In this document: positions 59,731 through 64,000 of the stretch, piece after piece
How positions within the stretch are numbered: the first letter of the stretch is position 1
How the letters are laid out: every line of letters starts with the position of its first letter
DNA from: Maratus speciosus
Taxonomy: Eukaryota; Arthropoda; Arachnida; Araneae; Salticidae
Assembly (NCBI GenBank): GCA_963932465.1
Contig: OZ010795.1
Coordinates: 479,622,806 to 479,686,805, forward strand
Length of the DNA: 64,000 nt
Reading direction: 5' to 3'
Made by a program: the position numbers and the translations under genes
Notes under the pieces: generated by a model
The model's input: only the letters and a program-made list of their open reading frames with translations
What the model was told of the DNA's origin: nothing
The model's database searches: none

Positions 59731-61324
59731 TTATTCATATTAGTTTGAAATTTTGTGTATACATTTGTCAGAGTTTTTAAATTCGGTGTTTAACTTATGG
59801 AGGTATTTTATATATGTGTTCCAATAATATATCTTTCTATAAATTTACTTCTTTTCAAAGCACATATTTCATTTTTTTTATTTTCTTTTAACTGTTGCCT
59901 AGCAATGGAACTACATCTAAAAATATCGTAAATGTGAAAGTATTTGTAAATGTTTGAAGTCAAATCAAAGTCAAAAGGGACGAATTAATGCCTTTGTGAC
60001 TTTATATATAGATCGAATTTACCCCAGAAATAAACAAAGACTATGTCCTACTTATTTTTTCAAATATTTTTTCTTTTAAATAAAGAAGTTCATTATTTTC
60101 ATAAAGAACAAATCGGCATTTTGCTATAAAATTTAACAATCTTTTTTTTTCCGTTGCCAAAAAAATCCGATTCCAGAATAATAATTTATCCTAAACAGTT
60201 AATTTTGATTTTAAGATTTTCATGTGCAAGAGGAAAATGAAATAAAAAATGGACAAAAATGCGTCTTTATATTGGAAATAAAACTAAAATACGAAAAGAA
60301 GGTGAATTTGATCTCATATATCAAAAATAAAACTAATATGCTTTGAGGTTGAAATAAAATGGGCTTGTGTTATGATATTAATTCTTATTATTAAAAGTTA
60401 AGAGAGTGATTGGTACCGATGGGATACGAACCAGGGATCTCGTGATCAGGAGGCGAGGACGTTAGCGTCGAGCAAAAGGCCAAGCCAGTTACTCTAAGCT
60501 AGTAACTCGCTTTATACTGATCATGTGAGATGAGATCGCTACAAAAGAAATGTTATTAATATCTCATGGTTTATCGTCTGCACACAGCTAACATAAATGT
60601 TAATTTTTAATCGAAAATTTCAATGAGAAAAAAAAAAAACTTTTCAAAATCAAATATATGTAGTAAATGTCAAAATTATACACCGCAAAATTATCGCTGT
60701 CGAAAATGACGTCATTGTATCGGGAAATAAATATTCCCATTCTTAAAAAACAAGCATTAACTAGATTGCCTGAAAAAATATTTTATGACGAGTGTTATTT
60801 CTTAATGCCGCCTCATTTCAGAAAATATGGATGAAAATTACTTTATTTTTAAAAGGAAATTATATTTTCATTCATAAAACTTAAACTTTTAATATAATTG
60901 CGTCAATGTGAATCATTTTTTGTTTACCAGTATTAAAAATTAAGGCTCGGAAGTGTAAAAAGAAATTTAAGATTTGCAATAACCATTAGCGCAATCAATA
61001 AAAAGTAACATATGTAAAGTAATGAGACCACGGGGGTTTCAGGGGGGCGGAGTCCTCCTCCTCCTGAAGAAATCTATTTTATTATTTAAAAAAATATCAG
61101 AATTACTAGCTCATGAAAATTATTTCAAAATATCCTTCCATAACAACGTTTTTAATTTAATGCTTCTAATGTCTGAAAACTTCGTATTTTTTATTCTTAT
61201 AAATAATTACATAATTTGAAAACTTTAAATTGCGGTTTGTAGGAAATTGAATATTACCAAAGTGTGTCTAAAAACAATGACTTGCAGAGCTGACGTTGAG
61301 GCTCCTGATCTGCAGATTTACTAG
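59731..61324 (+). mobile_element. Helitron-like copy C
   Basis: It is the reverse complement of copies A and B: it starts TTATTCATATTAGTTTG and ends GATCTGCAGATTTACTAG, then T. Much of 59850-60250 mirrors 58850-59230. The right flank TTTAATAATCTTATTTT reappears at 63066-63082 in another context. CAGGGGGGCGGAG with C-poor partner lies near 61040. Non-coding. Confidence 0.55.
60411..60487 (-). ncRNA. tRNA-like (SINE-like) sequence
   Basis: On the minus strand TGGCTTGGCC...GCTAACGTCCTCG is followed by CTCCTGATCACGAG and GGTTCGTATCCC, an almost canonical B box, ending GGTACCA. The spacing resembles a tRNA, but the acceptor and T stems do not pair, so this is a tRNA-derived repeat rather than a working tRNA. 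Confidence 0.35.
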
Positions 61325-61659
61325 TTTAATAATCTTATTTTAAAATTTCAGCATCCAAAATTTACCATTTAAATCCATTTTTCATATGAGCCATTTCTTT
61401 CAACAAATGAAAATCTGAAAATCGTCTGACTTGCCATAGAAAAGCATTATAGAGCAAAATAAAATGCTCTATATTTCCCGAACGAATGAACCAAATTTAA
61501 CCAAAAACTATACAGCTAAGTACGAGTACCTCATCAACATGCCCAGTTAATTTCAAGCTGATCGGATACTTTTTGCGGCAGTTATCGCGGAACAGACAGA
61601 CTAACAGAATCCAAAACATTTCGTGTCTCCACAGTAAGCCTTCACTGACGTTTCGGCAA

Positions 61660-62177
61660 CTAGTAAATCTGCAGATCAGAAGCCTCAACGTCATCTTTGC
61701 AAGTCATTGTTTTTTAACACTCATTGCATAACATTAAACTTCCTACAAATTGCTTTTTAAAGTTTTCAAATTACATAAATATTTATGAGCATACAAGATA
61801 CTTCGTAAAGTTTCAGAAATTGAAAGTGTTAAACAAGTGGTTGTACATTGATGTTCTGAAATTCTGATGAGCTACTTATTCTGGTAAATTTTTAAATCAA
61901 AAACTGCATTTCTTCAGCGGGGCTCTGCCCCCCCTGAACCCCCCGTAGTCTATTTAAATTTACATTCGTAATTTTTTATTGATTGTGCGGATGGTTATAG
62001 TATATCTTAGATTTTTTTTACGCTGTGATTTATCAGGATAAGCATAAGTTTTTTTTATATAAATTAATAAAATTTAAATTTAAAATAAAATATTCATGTT
62101 CACACAGACAATAAATCTTGAAGTGACGCCAAAAATGTAACCCTAAAATCCGCTACATTCGGCACAACACAACGACG

Positions 62178-62227
<50 letters not shown>

Positions 62228-63064
62228 GAATGAAGTCAAAGAATTTGGTCCCTGTTCCACGTGCTTGTTTTGTTTGGGCCGAATGAGGGCATTTAAATCT
62301 GAGCGATAACGCACATCGTATTGCAAACTGTTTTTACGGCATACTGCATCTCCATCTATCTCTTTCCTCCGTGAATAATAGTTAATTTTATTTTACCCAA
62401 GATCTTTTTATTCCAGCATCTTTGTTTTCGATAAATGACGTCTAATTCACCTGCTATGCGTACTTACTCAAAACTTTTCATTTTGTTATATTAAGAAATA
62501 CTCGAGAGTTTTCTTTTTATTTCCAATATGCCGCCATAATAATTTTTCTATTCTTAATTTTATTTTTCATTTTCCTGCTTCACGACAAAACATTTCAATT
62601 GAAAATTGTTTAAAAGAAAATATTATTCCGGGTTTTGATTTTCTTGGCAACAATTAAAGAAATATTGGTAAATGTTATGGGAAAATGTTACGTTATTCTC
62701 TATGAAAATAATGAACTCTTGTATTTTTAAGCAAAATATTTCAATAAAATAAATAAAATAAATGAAATATTGCCTATTTTTATTTATGGGCTAAAATCCT
62801 TCTATATGCAAAGATGCAAATGCATTAATTCATCTGTTTTGACGTTGGCTTTACTCAAGCATTATACATGCTGTTATATTAATATTATTAGGACCAAATA
62901 CGTTGCTAGGCAACAGAGAAAGAAAAGGAAAAAAATGAAATATGCATTATGTCAAATTGATAAAACAAAATCCTTTATATTATTGAAAAACATGCATAAA
63001 ATTCCCCCCAATATTATAAACCTAATTAAAAAAATCTCGCAAATATATTTACATAATTTATTGG
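61660..63064 (-). mobile_element. Helitron-like copy B
   Basis: CTAG at 61660-61663 starts the plus-strand view; on the minus strand the 3' end is the ATCTGCAGAT palindrome, then CTAG and T. 61660-62185 matches copy A at 55412-55935. A run of about 47 A (62180-62226) stands where copy A has 2.6 kb. 62228-63064 matches 58540-59391. At the unoccupied arm end at 63412 the sequence runs CGGCAA then TTATT, consistent with insertion between A and T. Confidence 0.55.
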
Positions 63065-63412
63065 AATAATTTAATAATGTTATTTAAAAATTTCAGCATC
63101 AAAAATTTACTATTTAAATCCATTTTTCATATGAGCCATTTCCTTCAACAAATGAAAATCTGAAAATCGTCTGACTTGCCATAGAAAAGCATTATAGAGC
63201 AAAATAAAATGTTCCATATTTCCCGAACGAATGAACCAAATTTAACCAAAAACTATACAGCTAAGTCCGGGTACCTCATCAACATGCCCAGTTAATTTCA
63301 AGCCGTTCGGATGCTTTTTGCGGCAGTTATCGCGGAACAGACAGACAGACTAACAGAAACCAAAACTTTTCGTGTCTCCACAGTAAGCCTTCACTGACGT
63401 TTCGGCAATTAT
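63065..63412. repeat. Third inverted-arm copy
   Basis: It repeats 61325-61659 in the same orientation, from TTTAATAATGTTATTT to TTCACTGACGTTTCGGCAA. No matching opposite arm lies within the window to the right. Confidence 0.7.
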
Positions 63413-64000
63413 TTGTCAAATGTTTCATATTTTTTAATTTTAATCAGTGGTATTTTAGATTTATAAAACGCATGCATTTTCTGTATGAAGAAAACTAACA
63501 TCCATTACAACATTATAGATGCCTAAAAAATTTGATCGTAAAAGAAGACGTTACAAACATTTTAACTTCTTTTTTTAACCTCTTAAATACGCGAAAGTTC
63601 TGACATATTCACGCTCATTTTTTTTTTCACATTAATGTATGAAGCCTGTATACATTACTATTTAAATACCCAAGAATCGAATAGAACTTTTAATTTTCTA
63701 ATAAGTGGAAAATATTTTTAATTATATTAATTTTTCCCCTAAATAATAATCATTCCTTTTCAGTCGCGTCTCAAAAATCTGTGTAGAACACCAACTTTCT
63801 CACAATATTCTGAAAGATCCTTTATCTTTATAGGAAAATGGCCCATGTTATTTAACTTTTTTGTAATTAAATACGAAGAGGTGCAAATGAATTTACTACT
63901 GAAAATGACAACAAATCTGCTAAAGCTAATTTGGATTTTAGAATTACAAATCAATGGGTGATATTTTTAAAACAATCAATCACTCGAACGTTCTATTATT
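63413..64000. other. AT-rich, no feature recognised
   Basis: No gene, RNA or repeat end can be supported to the end of the window. Confidence 0.4.

Larger units (their letters stand above)
59392..61659. mobile_element. TIR element with ~300-bp arms, hosting copy C
   Basis: The left arm 59392-59690 starts TTGCCGAAACGTCAGTGAAG and the right arm 61362-61659 is its inverse, ending CACTGACGTTTCGGCAA. The arms include a (GTCT)n tract and ATAACTGCCG. A third arm lies at 63096-63412. The core holds a Helitron-like copy C (59731-61324). No transposase is visible. Confidence 0.6.

Overview
This window is AT-rich animal DNA with no intact host gene that I can defend. Evidence for a metazoan source: introns with good splice sites in two coding remnants, animal-type hAT, Tc1/mariner, pogo and Gypsy elements, long A/T runs, and many satellites. 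The repeat mix would suit an arthropod, perhaps an arachnid, but the sequence alone does not fix the taxon.

Layout. 1-7.6 kb is a stack of nested DNA transposons: hAT-type ends with 8-bp target duplications, an empty-site paralogue, and a five-level nest centred on 2.5 kb. 7.68-8.44 kb holds a degenerate ~31-bp minisatellite between short inverted repeats. 8.7-15.0 kb carries three plus-strand exon-like pieces of one transposon-associated gene, interrupted by hAT and Tc1-like insertions. 15.5-18.8 kb is a broken zinc-finger plus transposase-like gene, split by a 791-bp terminal-inverted-repeat element with a 9-bp target duplication. 19.8-21.2 kb is a 33-bp minisatellite with a higher-order repeat, related to the one at 7.9 kb. 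21.8-27.0 kb has a TTAA-type MITE, a pogo-like MITE, and an exact 55-bp tandem array that ends in a CACTA-like terminus. 27-34.9 kb holds dispersed repeats, a large hairpin and a degenerate pogo/Tigger transposon.

34.9-41.8 kb is a nearly complete minus-strand LTR retrotransposon. Its RT, RNase H and integrase are Gypsy-type, but integrase lies upstream of RT (gag-PR-INT-RT-RH), the order described for Gmr1-like elements. A 741-bp TTAA-flanked MITE sits inside its protease region.

41.8-55.4 kb holds a Helitron-like end, a structured non-LTR-like 3' tail, tandem duplications, ~170-bp repeats inside Helitron-like elements, and piggyBac-like MITEs. 55.4-63.4 kb is one repeat cluster: three related Helitron-like copies, a 324-bp tandem array of about 6.5 copies, and a family with ~300-bp inverted arms.

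The genes do not form a host pathway. What acts together here is mobile DNA: autonomous remnants (hAT, pogo, CACTA-like, Gypsy) and the non-autonomous elements they probably mobilised. All repeat boundaries were found by eye, so ends may be off by a few bases unless a target duplication is quoted.
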